From Bifidobacterium sp. (GTDB lineage: Bacteria; Actinomycetota; Actinomycetes; Actinomycetales; Bifidobacteriaceae): 13,313 bases of DNA. Position numbers and translations under genes: made by a program. How positions within the stretch are numbered: position 1 is the first letter of the stretch; each line of letters opens with the position of its first letter. The notes under the pieces were generated by a model. That model saw only the letters and a program-made list of their open reading frames with translations, ran no database searches and was not told the DNA's origin. The stretch lies in NCBI GenBank assembly GCA_022739095.1, contig JAIJEI010000039.1, forward strand, positions 1 through 13,313, written 5' to 3'. Shown here in pieces: positions 1-5,789 of the stretch.

Positions 1-879
1 TATGAGATTCCCCGCCTCGGCATGGGCACGATGGCGCTCGCCATCGAGGGGCGCCCCTCCAACCGTGATCAGGCAATCGAGACCATCCATGCCGCGCTCG
101 ATGCCGGAATCCGTTATTTGGACACGGCTTGGTCCTATTATCTGCCCAGCGCACCCGGCACCGGCGAACCGGAGGATATGGGCTATGGCGAATATCTGGT
201 CCGCGATGCTCTGCACTCGTGGCATGGCCCCAAGGATCAGGTGCTCGTAGCCACCAAAACCGGCTGGCTGCGCACGCTTGACGGCAACGGCAACTACGGC
301 TGGCAGGCCGACGCCCGACCCGAAACCATGATCGCCAATGCCAAGGAATCCGCCCGCCGCCTCGGTGTCGACACGCTCGATCTGCTCTACTCGCACTGCA
401 ACGATCCGCAGGTGCCGTACGAAGACCAGATGGGCGCACTCAAACAGCTCGTGGACGAAGGCGTGGCCAAAGCTGTCGGCATCTCCAGAATCGACAACGC
501 GGACATCGAAACCGCCCGCAATATTTTGGGCGATCGTCTCGTGGCCGTCCAGAACCAGTTCTCCCCGGTTCACCGCGACCCCGAACACACGTTGGAAACC
601 TGCGAAAAACTCGGTTTGGCTTTTGTCTGCTGGTCGCCGCTCGGTGGATTCCTTGACCCGTTCAACGAGCATCTGTTCGACCGGTTCCGCGAAGTCGCGA
701 AGTCCCACGACTGTTCCTACCAGCGCGTTACGCTCGCGTGGGAACTTGCGCAATACCAATATCTGTTCACGATTCCCTCGGCCAGAAACCCGCAGGAGAT
801 TCAGGACTCGTTCAAAGCCGGCGAACTGAAATTGTCCGACAGTGAAATCGACTACCTCAATGGCAAGGACGTCGACTGA
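1..879 (+). CDS. Aldo/keto reductase, 5'-truncated by window edge
   Basis: NAD(P)H-dependent oxidoreductase of the aldo/keto reductase superfamily, probably cytosolic; the substrate cannot be told from sequence. The frame is open from base 1 (Y-E-I-P-R-L-G-M-G-T), so the start codon and roughly the first 10-20 residues lie left of the window; 292 residues are visible. The family's catalytic tetrad is recognisable: Asp in LDTAWSYY, Tyr in MGYGEYLV, Lys in VATKTGW and His in LLYSHCNDP. Other family landmarks are GVAKAVGISRID, QNQFSPVHR (nucleotide-binding side of the barrel) and the C-terminal FTIPSARNPQEIQDS cofactor-binding segment. The insertion between the catalytic Asp and Tyr (SAPGTGEPED) suggests an AKR subgroup acting on small or sugar-like carbonyls, but that is inference. 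It ends 150 bases before eno, whose own promoter lies in the gap, so the two are probably not one operon. Confidence 0.9.
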   Translation, partial: YEIPRLGMGTMALAIEGRPSNRDQAIETIHAALDAGIRYLDTAWSYYLPSAPGTGEPEDMGYGEYLVRDALHSWHGPKDQVLVATKTGWLRTLDGNGNYGWQADARPETMIANAKESARRLGVDTLDLLYSHCNDPQVPYEDQMGALKQLVDEGVAKAVGISRIDNADIETARNILGDRLVAVQNQFSPVHRDPEHTLETCEKLGLAFVCWSPLGGFLDPFNEHLFDRFREVAKSHDCSYQRVTLAWELAQYQYLFTIPSARNPQEIQDSFKAGELKLSDSEIDYLNGKDVD

Positions 880-924
880 GCGATTTCGTCCGTACTGCCT
901 TGCAATCAGGCGGCACACTGGCAT

Positions 925-938
925 TGTGAGCGCTAACA
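925..938. promoter_or_regulatory. LacI-family operator upstream of eno
   Basis: TGTGAGCGCTAACA is a palindrome centred on GCGC with one mismatched pair (TGTGAGC against TGTTAGC). It closely resembles the E. coli lac operator half TTGTGAGCGCTCA and is a typical LacI/GalR-family site. It is centred about 61 bases upstream of the predicted eno transcription start, a position that fits activation better than promoter blocking. In bifidobacteria a global LacI-type regulator (AraQ) has been proposed to control glycolytic genes. Assigning this site to AraQ is inference from recall. Confidence 0.7.
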
Positions 939-957
939 CTAAATTTTGGGCGTGTTG

Positions 958-986
958 TTCACAACGTCCACAAATCGCACTACTCT
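958..986 (+). promoter_or_regulatory. Predicted eno promoter
   Basis: A TTCACA -35 box (958-963) and a TACTCT -10 box (981-986) are separated by 17 bases. The -35 matches TTGACA at five of six positions; the -10 is weaker. The predicted transcription start is near 993, giving a leader of about 37 bases that carries the TAAGGAG ribosome binding site at 1018-1024. Confidence 0.5.
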
Positions 987-1029
987 TAAGAATGTCATTC
1001 AAGATACACAACCGTTTTAAGGAGTAGTT

Positions 1030-2328
1030 GTGGCAGTAATTGAAAGCGTGTACGCGCGTCAGATTCTGGATTCCCGTGGCAACCCGACCGTTGAGGTCTA
1101 CCTGGAGACCGAAGACGGCGCTCAGGGCAAGGGTCTGGTTCCGTCCGGCGCCTCCACCGGTGAAGCTGAGGCTTGGGAGCGTCGCGATGGCGACAAGTCC
1201 GTCTACGGTGGCAAGGGTGTTCTTAACGCGGTCAAGGCTGTGAACGAGGTCATCGCTCCGAAGGTCATCGGCATGGACGCTGCTGACCAGCGCGCTCTGG
1301 ACGACCTGATGATCGAGCTCGACGGCACCCCGAACAAGGGCAAGCTGGGCGCCAACGCCATCCTGGGCGTCTCCCTGGCTGCTCTGTACGCTTCCGCCGA
1401 GTCTGCCGGCCTGCCGCTGTACCGCTACATCGGCGGCACCAACGGCCACATCCTGCCGGTCCCGAACATGAACATCATGAATGGTGGCGCTCACGCTGAC
1501 TTCGCCACCGACATTCAGGAGTACATGATCTCCCCGTACGGCTTCGACACCTACTCCGAGGCTCTGCGCGCTGGCGTTGAGGTCTACCACACCCTGAAGA
1601 ACGTCCTGAAGAAGGAAGGCCTGAACACCGGCCTCGGCGACGAGGGCGGCTTCGCCCCGAAGATGAAGTCCAACGAGGACTCCCTCAAGTACATCATGGA
1701 CGCCATCTCCGCCGCCGGCTACGAGCCTGGCAAGCAGATCGGCATCTGCCTGGATGTCGCCTCCTCCGAGTTCTACAACAAGGAGACCGGCAAGTACCGC
1801 TTCGACGGTGAAGAGCGCGACTCCGCCTACATGCTCGACTACTACGAGAACCTCATCAACGAGTACCCGATCGTCTCCATCGAGGACCCGTTCAACGAGG
1901 AAGGCTGGGAAGACTGGGCTGCCATCACCGCTCGCCTCGGCGATCGTCTGCAGTTCGTCGGCGACGACCTGCTGGTCACCAACCCGGCTCGTCTGCAGAA
2001 GGCCATCGACCTCGGCGCCGCCAACTCCCTGCTGGTCAAGCTGAACCAGATCGGTTCCGTCACCGAGACCCTCGACGCCATCGAGCTGGCCACCGCCAAC
2101 GGCTACACCTCCATGGTTTCCCACCGCTCCGGCGAGACCCCGGACACCACCATCTCCGACCTGGCTGTTGCTAAGAACACCCGCCAGATCAAGACCGGTG
2201 CCCCGGCCCGTGGCGAGCGCGTTGCCAAGTACAACCGCCTGCTTGAGATCGAGGAGGAGCTCGGCTCCACCGCTCAGTACGCCGGCTACAGCGCCTTCAA
2301 GGCCTGCAAGAAGTACCTGGCCAAGTGA
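1030..2328 (+). CDS. eno: Enolase (phosphopyruvate hydratase)
   Basis: Converts 2-phosphoglycerate to phosphoenolpyruvate in lower glycolysis (in bifidobacteria, below the fructose-6-phosphate shunt); cytosolic, Mg2+-dependent, usually dimeric or octameric. The 432-residue length is normal. Clear landmarks in order: N-terminal ARQILDSRGNPTVEV; PSGASTGEAEAWE with the mobile loop; GKLGANAILGVSLA; MNGGAHAD; the catalytic-acid region GLGDEGGFAP; metal ligands in ICLDVASSEFYN, SIEDPFNEEGWE and VGDDLLVTN; catalytic Lys in LLVKLNQIGSVTE; and the signature SHRSGETPDTTISDLAV. The start is GTG with a good Shine-Dalgarno (TAAGGAG) six bases upstream, and the protein begins MAVIESVYARQ as expected. Codon use is strongly biased to C/G-ending preferred codons, more so than its neighbours, as in a very highly expressed gene. 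A LacI-type operator and its own promoter lie in the 150-base gap before it. Confidence 0.98.
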   Translation: MAVIESVYARQILDSRGNPTVEVYLETEDGAQGKGLVPSGASTGEAEAWERRDGDKSVYGGKGVLNAVKAVNEVIAPKVIGMDAADQRALDDLMIELDGTPNKGKLGANAILGVSLAALYASAESAGLPLYRYIGGTNGHILPVPNMNIMNGGAHADFATDIQEYMISPYGFDTYSEALRAGVEVYHTLKNVLKKEGLNTGLGDEGGFAPKMKSNEDSLKYIMDAISAAGYEPGKQIGICLDVASSEFYNKETGKYRFDGEERDSAYMLDYYENLINEYPIVSIEDPFNEEGWEDWAAITARLGDRLQFVGDDLLVTNPARLQKAIDLGAANSLLVKLNQIGSVTETLDAIELATANGYTSMVSHRSGETPDTTISDLAVAKNTRQIKTGAPARGERVAKYNRLLEIEEELGSTAQYAGYSAFKACKKYLAK

Positions 2329-2334
2329 GCTGAA

Positions 2335-2355
2335 ACGCCCGTAAAGGCGTGAGTT
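2335..2355 (+). terminator. Small hairpin after eno stop
   Basis: The segment GAAACGCC-CGTAAA-GGCGTgaGTTTC can fold with a five-pair ACGCC/GGCGT stem extended by GAAA/TTTC around a small bulge. It sits directly behind the eno stop codon. It has no long T run, so alone it would be a weak terminator or an mRNA 3' end stabiliser. Confidence 0.4.
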
Positions 2356-2369
2356 TCCACTGAAGCTCG

Positions 2370-2411
2370 ATACCCGTCGTGTTCGTCAAGTCGAATGCGG
2401 CGGGTATTTTC
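2370..2411 (+). terminator. Intrinsic terminator between eno and ftsB-like gene
   Basis: ATACCCGTCG (2370-2379) pairs with CGGCGGGTAT (2398-2407) through ten base pairs including one G-U, with an 18-base loop, followed directly by TTT (TTTT counting the stem's last T). This fits the end of the abundant eno transcript. It stops only eight bases before the best start codon of the next gene, so that gene needs readthrough or a start of its own. Confidence 0.65.
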
Positions 2412-2418
2412 ATGTGAC

Positions 2419-3018
2419 ATGAGCAAGTCGTCCCGTACCGGCAAACCTGGCAAAACCGGCAAAGCACAAGTCAGGAAAAAAGGGTCGGCGGGGCCCATAG
2501 CGTTCTTCGTCTCCCTGTTCATCATCGCACTCGGCACCATCCAGCTGGTCTCCACCTTCCACACCTATGCCCTGAATCTGGCCGAGCTCAATGGTCTCAG
2601 GCGTGAGGAGGCCTCGCTGATTGCCCAAAAGCAGGAGTTGGAGAACGATATCAAGCGTTGGGATGACAAGGCCTACATCACCGCCCAGGCCCGTGAACGC
2701 CTCGGCTTCGTATTCCCCGGCGAACAGGCCGTGCGTGTGCTGCATCCCGAAGCCGTGACCGGCTCCGATAGCGAATCCCAGAAAACGGAAGATTCCAGTG
2801 GCAGCAAAAAAAAAGTCCTGCCATGGTACAGCGAACTGTCCTACTCGCTCAAAAAGGCCGATCAGCCTGTGACCGATAGTGAGTCCGGCAAATCCGATAC
2901 TTCCGGTTCCTCTGACTCGTCATCCAACGACTCATCCAAGCAGTCCGATGAGTCAGACCAGAACACCCAATCCGATCAGAACACCCAACAGAACACAGGG
3001 GAGGGAACCCAACAGTGA
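2419..3018 (+). CDS. FtsB/DivIC-like septum formation initiator protein
   Basis: Predicted bitopic division protein of the FtsB/DivIC (septum formation initiator) family, expected to work with FtsL and FtsQ at the septum; that role is inferred from fold and position. With the ATG at 2419 it has 199 residues: a basic cytoplasmic N-terminus (MSKSSRTGKPGKTGKAQVRKK), one membrane helix at about 24-46, a coiled coil at about 50-82 (LAELNGLRREEASLIAQKQ), then the family's ITAQARERLGFVFPGE block. A tail of about 85 residues follows, rich in Ser, Asp, Gln, Asn and Thr with QSDQNTQ-like repeats, probably disordered and outside the membrane. An in-frame ATG at 2395 is less likely because it lies inside the eno terminator hairpin. 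Neither start has a good ribosome binding site. Nine consecutive A residues (2806-2814) encode three lysines. The stop overlaps the next gene's start (GTGA). The order after eno matches Rv1023-Rv1026. Confidence 0.88.
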   Translation: MSKSSRTGKPGKTGKAQVRKKGSAGPIAFFVSLFIIALGTIQLVSTFHTYALNLAELNGLRREEASLIAQKQELENDIKRWDDKAYITAQARERLGFVFPGEQAVRVLHPEAVTGSDSESQKTEDSSGSKKKVLPWYSELSYSLKKADQPVTDSESGKSDTSGSSDSSSNDSSKQSDESDQNTQSDQNTQQNTGEGTQQ

Positions 3019-3581
3019 CCATCGATATCGCCGCCAAGGCCAAGGCCCTTGTCGACACCGTGCTTGCCGAGCCCGCCAACGACCATGACATCGACCTGGT
3101 GCAGCGTCAGCTCGGCCGATACCCGCGCGGCATGGTCGCTGTGGGGGCGCGATGCGTCTGCGGTAGGCCACTTGCCGTAATCACCCGTCCGGTGTTGCCC
3201 GGCGGAATTCCTTTCCCCACCACGTGCTATCTGACCGGTCCGGAAGCCGTCAAGGCCGCCTCCCATGTCGAGGCCGCCGGCGTGATGCAGCAATACAACG
3301 ATATGCTGGCTTCTGATGAGGAGCTCAAGGTCGCATATGAGCAGGCCCATAATCTGTATCTGGCATTCCGCCACGAACTGGCAGGACGCCTTGGCGACAG
3401 TGAGGAGCATATTGAAGGCACTTCGGCCGGCGGCATGCCGGTGCGCGTCAAGTGCCTGCACGCTCTGCTGGCCCAGTCCTTGGTTATGGGACCGGGTGCC
3501 AACCCCATTGGCGATTTGGTGCTGGAACGCGTCAAGGACGAGTTCGATCCGACCGTCTGCCGTTGCACACTGGACGATTGA
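3015..3581 (+). CDS. DUF501 family protein
   Basis: A 188-residue cytosolic protein with the DUF501 core: VQRQLGRYPRGMVAVGARCVCGRPLAVITRPVLP, then FPTTCYLTGPEAVKAASHVEAAGVM, and a C-terminal part with GGMPVRVKCLHALLAQSLVMGPGANPIGD and CRCTLDD. Cysteines in CVCG, TTCY, KCLH and CRC are candidate metal or redox ligands; I cannot assign a function. The GTG start overlaps the preceding stop by four bases and has GGGGAGGG about ten bases upstream, so it should be translationally coupled to the FtsB-like gene. The family is found mostly in actinobacteria between the DivIC-like and Ppx/GppA genes, as here, which suggests a link to division or stress physiology without proving one. Confidence 0.92.
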   Translation: MTIDIAAKAKALVDTVLAEPANDHDIDLVQRQLGRYPRGMVAVGARCVCGRPLAVITRPVLPGGIPFPTTCYLTGPEAVKAASHVEAAGVMQQYNDMLASDEELKVAYEQAHNLYLAFRHELAGRLGDSEEHIEGTSAGGMPVRVKCLHALLAQSLVMGPGANPIGDLVLERVKDEFDPTVCRCTLDD

Positions 3582-3643
3582 TCAACAGATGAGCCACCGC
3601 GAACGGTCCATTCATACGCACTAAGGGATACGAGGAGAAGGCA

Positions 3644-4645
3644 ATGAACAAGGAATCCGTAACCGTCGCCGGCATTGATTGCGGCACGAACTCCATTCGA
3701 CTGAAAATCGCACGTGTCGATGCCGATGGCATGCATGAGGTGGTGCCACGCATCCTGCGTGTGATCCGCCTTGGCCAGGATGTGGACAAGACCCATCGTT
3801 TTGCCGACGAAGCGTTGGAACGCGCCTATGTGGCCGCTCGGGAATTCGCCGGTGTGATTGCCGAGCATCCCATCGACGGCCTGCGTTTCGTTGCCACCTC
3901 TGCAACTCGTGACGCGGAAAACCGTGAGGAGTTCGAGGATGAGATCGAACGTATCCTCGGCGTGCGCCCCGAAGTCATTCCCGGCACCGAAGAAGCCGAC
4001 CTGAGCTTCCTTGGTGCCACTTCCGTGGTCAATCGCGACGATCTGCCCGCCCCCTATCTGGTGGTTGATCTCGGCGGCGGGTCCACCGAGCTGGTCATCG
4101 GTGGCGACGGCGTCAGTGCGCCCACCACCCAGGTCCAGGGCGCGTTTTCCATGAACATCGGTTCCGTGCGCATGACCGAGCGCCATCTGACCAACGATCC
4201 GCCGACCCAGACGCAGATCGATGAGGCCGTTGCGGACATCGACGAGCATATCGATGAGGCCTTCCGTACCGTGGACGCAGGCAAGGCACGTACCATCATT
4301 GGCGTGTCCGGCACGGTGACCACGATGACCGCTCTGGCCATGGGATTGAAGGAATACGATCACACCGTGGTCGACGGGCATAGGCTGAGCCTTGAAGACG
4401 CCTATGCCGTGGACGACAGGTTCCTCAGGATGACACGCGCCGAACGCCGCGAATACAAGACCATCCACCCCGGCCGTATCGACGTGGTCGGCGGCGGCGC
4501 CGTGGTGTGGAGCCGTGTGCTGGCGCGTGTCAGTGAAGCCGCCAAGGCCGATCATGGTGAAGCCATCGATTCGTTCGTCGCCAGCGAACACGGGCTGCTG
4601 GACGGCATTGTGCTCGATTACGGTCGCCGGTTGCTGGCTCAATAG
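3644..4645 (+). CDS. Ppx/GppA family phosphatase
   Basis: Member of the exopolyphosphatase / guanosine pentaphosphate phosphohydrolase family (ASKHA fold), which releases phosphate from polyphosphate chains or converts pppGpp to ppGpp; cytosolic. At 333 residues it is the short two-domain actinobacterial form without the C-terminal HD-like domain of E. coli Ppx. Landmarks: N-terminal phosphate-binding loop GIDCGTNSIRLKIARV (about 10-25), VATSATRDAENREEF (about 85-100), the second phosphate loop VVDLGGGSTELVIGG with Asp142, the GSVRMTER region, GVSGTVTTMTAL, and C-terminal GRIDVVGGGAVVW. The ATG at 3644 is preceded by GAGGAGAAGG. The 62-base gap after DUF501 shows no terminator, so the two are probably cotranscribed. 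Mycobacteria have two such proteins with differing substrate preference; this one sits in the Rv1026-like position, but polyphosphate versus pppGpp specificity cannot be decided from sequence. Confidence 0.93.
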   Translation: MNKESVTVAGIDCGTNSIRLKIARVDADGMHEVVPRILRVIRLGQDVDKTHRFADEALERAYVAAREFAGVIAEHPIDGLRFVATSATRDAENREEFEDEIERILGVRPEVIPGTEEADLSFLGATSVVNRDDLPAPYLVVDLGGGSTELVIGGDGVSAPTTQVQGAFSMNIGSVRMTERHLTNDPPTQTQIDEAVADIDEHIDEAFRTVDAGKARTIIGVSGTVTTMTALAMGLKEYDHTVVDGHRLSLEDAYAVDDRFLRMTRAERREYKTIHPGRIDVVGGGAVVWSRVLARVSEAAKADHGEAIDSFVASEHGLLDGIVLDYGRRLLAQ

Positions 4646-4684
4646 CGTAAGTGGTAAGTGCCTCCAGCGGGCTGAGCCGTTAAG

Positions 4685-4706
4685 CAAACAGCCCGGTGGC
4701 TGTTTG
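4685..4706 (+). terminator. Hairpin downstream of ppx/gppA
   Basis: CAAACAGCC (4685-4693) pairs perfectly with GGCTGTTTG (4698-4706) around a CGGT loop. It lies 39 bases after the ppx/gppA stop. The U-rich 3' arm (TGTTTG) makes it a plausible factor-independent terminator, although no T run follows. Confidence 0.5.
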
Positions 4707-4718
4707 TAGGCGAGGGGA

Positions 4719-4752
4719 GCGGCTATGCCGCGACGGCTGCACGAAGTGCAGC
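4719..4752. repeat. Pair of short hairpins upstream of tRNA-Leu
   Basis: Two perfect palindromes lie side by side: GCGGC-TAT-GCCGC (4719-4731) and GCTGCAC-GAA-GTGCAGC (4736-4752), preceded by GAGGGGAG. Their make-up resembles the hairpins downstream of the tRNA and after greA, which suggests a dispersed palindromic repeat. Membership of one repeat family cannot be shown from this window alone. Confidence 0.45.
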
Positions 4753-4786
4753 AACCCGCAAGCAATGCTCAGGGTAGGAGATGGCT

Positions 4787-4792
4787 TATAAT
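4787..4792 (+). promoter_or_regulatory. -10 box of the tRNA-Leu promoter
   Basis: A perfect TATAAT lies 10 bases before the first base of the mature tRNA, predicting a transcription start near 4799 and an almost leaderless precursor. No convincing -35 box is seen 16-18 bases upstream. Confidence 0.55.
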
Positions 4793-4802
4793 GGAAAAGT
4801 TG

Positions 4803-4881
4803 GCCTCCGTGGCGAAATGGTATACGCAGTCGACTTAAAATCGATCGCTTCGGCTTGTGGGTTCGAGTCCCACCGGAGGCA
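4803..4881 (+). tRNA. tRNA-Leu (anticodon UAA)
   Basis: A complete cloverleaf can be drawn. The acceptor stem is GCCTCCG (4803-4809) with CGGAGGC (4874-4880) and discriminator A at 4881. The anticodon arm is GTCGA (4829-4833), loop CTTAAAA with anticodon TAA at 4836-4838, and TCGAT (4841-4845), giving one G-U pair. A variable arm around CGCTTCGGCTT follows, then the T arm GTGGG-TTCGAGT-CCCAC. Discriminator A and the long variable arm fit leucine. The 3' CCA is not encoded (ACCT instead) and must be added after transcription. This tRNA reads UUA, a rare codon in high-GC genomes. It corresponds to the Streptomyces bldA tRNA by anticodon, but no developmental role is implied here. A TATAAT box lies just upstream and a terminator just downstream. 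Confidence 0.95.
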
Positions 4882-4888
4882 CCTTGGA

Positions 4889-4914
4889 ATCGGCCTGTGG
4901 CCGATGCTGTTTTT
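4889..4914 (+). terminator. tRNA-Leu terminator
   Basis: ATCGGCC (4889-4895), loop TGT, GGCCGAT (4899-4905), then GCTGTTTTT. This is a perfect seven-pair stem followed closely by a T run, eight bases after the tRNA. Confidence 0.75.
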
Positions 4915-4990
4915 CGCGGCTGTGCCGCGGTCTCTCCCCCAGTCGGCTTCGCCGACAGCCCCTCGGCAGAGGGGACTCGCAGCTTACTAT
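4915..4990. repeat. Hairpin cluster downstream of tRNA-Leu
   Basis: Three perfect palindromes follow one another: CGCGGC-TGT-GCCGCG (4915-4929), GTCGGC-TTC-GCCGAC (4942-4956) and CCCCTC-GGCA-GAGGGG (4959-4974), with another GAGGGGAGCT motif at about 4991-5000. The region has no credible coding potential. It resembles the repetitive palindromic intergenic units common in bacterial genomes. The rest of the gap up to 5073 holds the direct repeat AAGGCCG (about 5004 and 5017) and the next gene's ribosome binding site. Confidence 0.5.
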
Positions 4991-5073
4991 GAGGGGAGCT
5001 CATAAGGCCGAAACAAAAGGCCGTTAGGCTATGTGGCGTTGTGACGATGTACCTGATGAAACGAGGAATCCAC

Positions 5074-5643
5074 ATGGCTTCACGCTGGACCGATGTCGAA
5101 CGAGTCGAACAAGGTGCCCTGCCCACCATGCTTGCCCAAGCCGTCATTGCGGGCACCGCACTCACCGTTGGCGCCATCGCCTGCTCGGGATTCTATCTGT
5201 CCATGATCGGCAATGTGGCCGCACTTCTGCCATGGGCGACTATCGTGATACTGATTGCCGTGGCGTTCACCTACATCGTCGGCTTCGCCCTGTTGTGGTG
5301 TGCCGAAGCCCTGACCCTGCGTGCCAACGACAAACTCAAGCCATGGCTGTATGGCGTCGTCGGATTAATCGGCTACGGCGTGTGGGGCATGTTCGTGATG
5401 AGCACGATGATGAACACGTTGAACCAGCCGTTGAACGGTGCGGTGCTGTCGAACAGCGATGTGATGGCCCTGACCGTCAACTACGCGGTGTTCGGTTTCA
5501 TCGCCTTCCTGTTGGCACAGGCGTACGCGCCCAAAATCGCCACCAAGAAGGGACCGACCATCGGGCTGATGGCGGTGCAGACCGTATTGGCCATCATCGG
5601 CATCATCGTACTGGTCATGATGTTCTCCGCACTGTCTCACTGA
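5074..5643 (+). CDS. Putative membrane protein, five helices, function unknown
   Basis: A 189-residue integral membrane protein that I do not recognise. After a short hydrophilic N-terminus (MASRWTDVERVEQG) there are five hydrophobic stretches: about VIAGTALTVGAIACSGFYL, ATIVILIAVAFTYIVGFALL, LYGVVGLIGYGVWGMFVM, MALTVNYAVFGFIAFLLA and MAVQTVLAIIGIIVLVMM. Short polar loops lie between them, with a charged one (LRANDKLKP) after helix 2 and KIATKKGP before helix 5. No transporter signature or catalytic motif is visible. The ATG at 5074 is preferred because CGAGGA lies seven bases upstream; an in-frame GTG at 5041 has no such site. The gene contains a TTA codon (5365-5367), read by the tRNA encoded just upstream. 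A terminator and a hairpin cluster separate it from that tRNA, so it is probably a single-gene unit. Confidence 0.82.
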   Translation: MASRWTDVERVEQGALPTMLAQAVIAGTALTVGAIACSGFYLSMIGNVAALLPWATIVILIAVAFTYIVGFALLWCAEALTLRANDKLKPWLYGVVGLIGYGVWGMFVMSTMMNTLNQPLNGAVLSNSDVMALTVNYAVFGFIAFLLAQAYAPKIATKKGPTIGLMAVQTVLAIIGIIVLVMMFSALSH

Positions 5644-5697
5644 CTGACTTATCGTTCGCCGGCACGACGCGCGCGGCCATCATCGCACAAGGCGAAA

Positions 5698-5727
5698 GTG
5701 ACTCCGGGCGCTAGGCTGGGATACGAT
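5698..5727 (+). promoter_or_regulatory. Possible promoter of the serine dehydratase gene
   Basis: GTGACT (5698-5703) and TACGAT (5722-5727) are separated by 18 bases and match the -35 and -10 consensus at four of six positions each. The -10 overlaps a perfect ten-base palindrome, ACGATATCGT (5723-5732), that could be a regulator site. The predicted leader is about 56 bases. Confidence 0.35.
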
Positions 5728-5789
5728 ATCGTGATGGCATGACGCCTGGTAACACCGGCATGCCGAACCAGCAGGGGAGAAGGAGCCAA

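Noticed and set aside
3227..4765. Long open frame of 512 codons on the minus strand
   Set aside because: It lies opposite the well-supported DUF501 and Ppx/GppA genes, has His/Gly-rich composition typical of an antisense shadow in high-GC DNA, and shows no family motif.
4685..5000. CRISPR-like array
   Set aside because: The palindromes differ from each other in sequence and spacing; there are no identical direct repeats with regular spacers.
4803..5073. tRNA-Leu as an integration (att) site for a mobile element
   Set aside because: No integrase, no second copy of the tRNA 3' end, and no foreign-looking genes are present; downstream genes have ordinary composition.
5031..5714. Open frame of 227 codons on the plus strand overlapping the membrane protein gene
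   Set aside because: Its Arg/His-rich product without motifs and its full overlap with a gene that has a good ribosome binding site and clear membrane helices mark it as an out-of-frame shadow.
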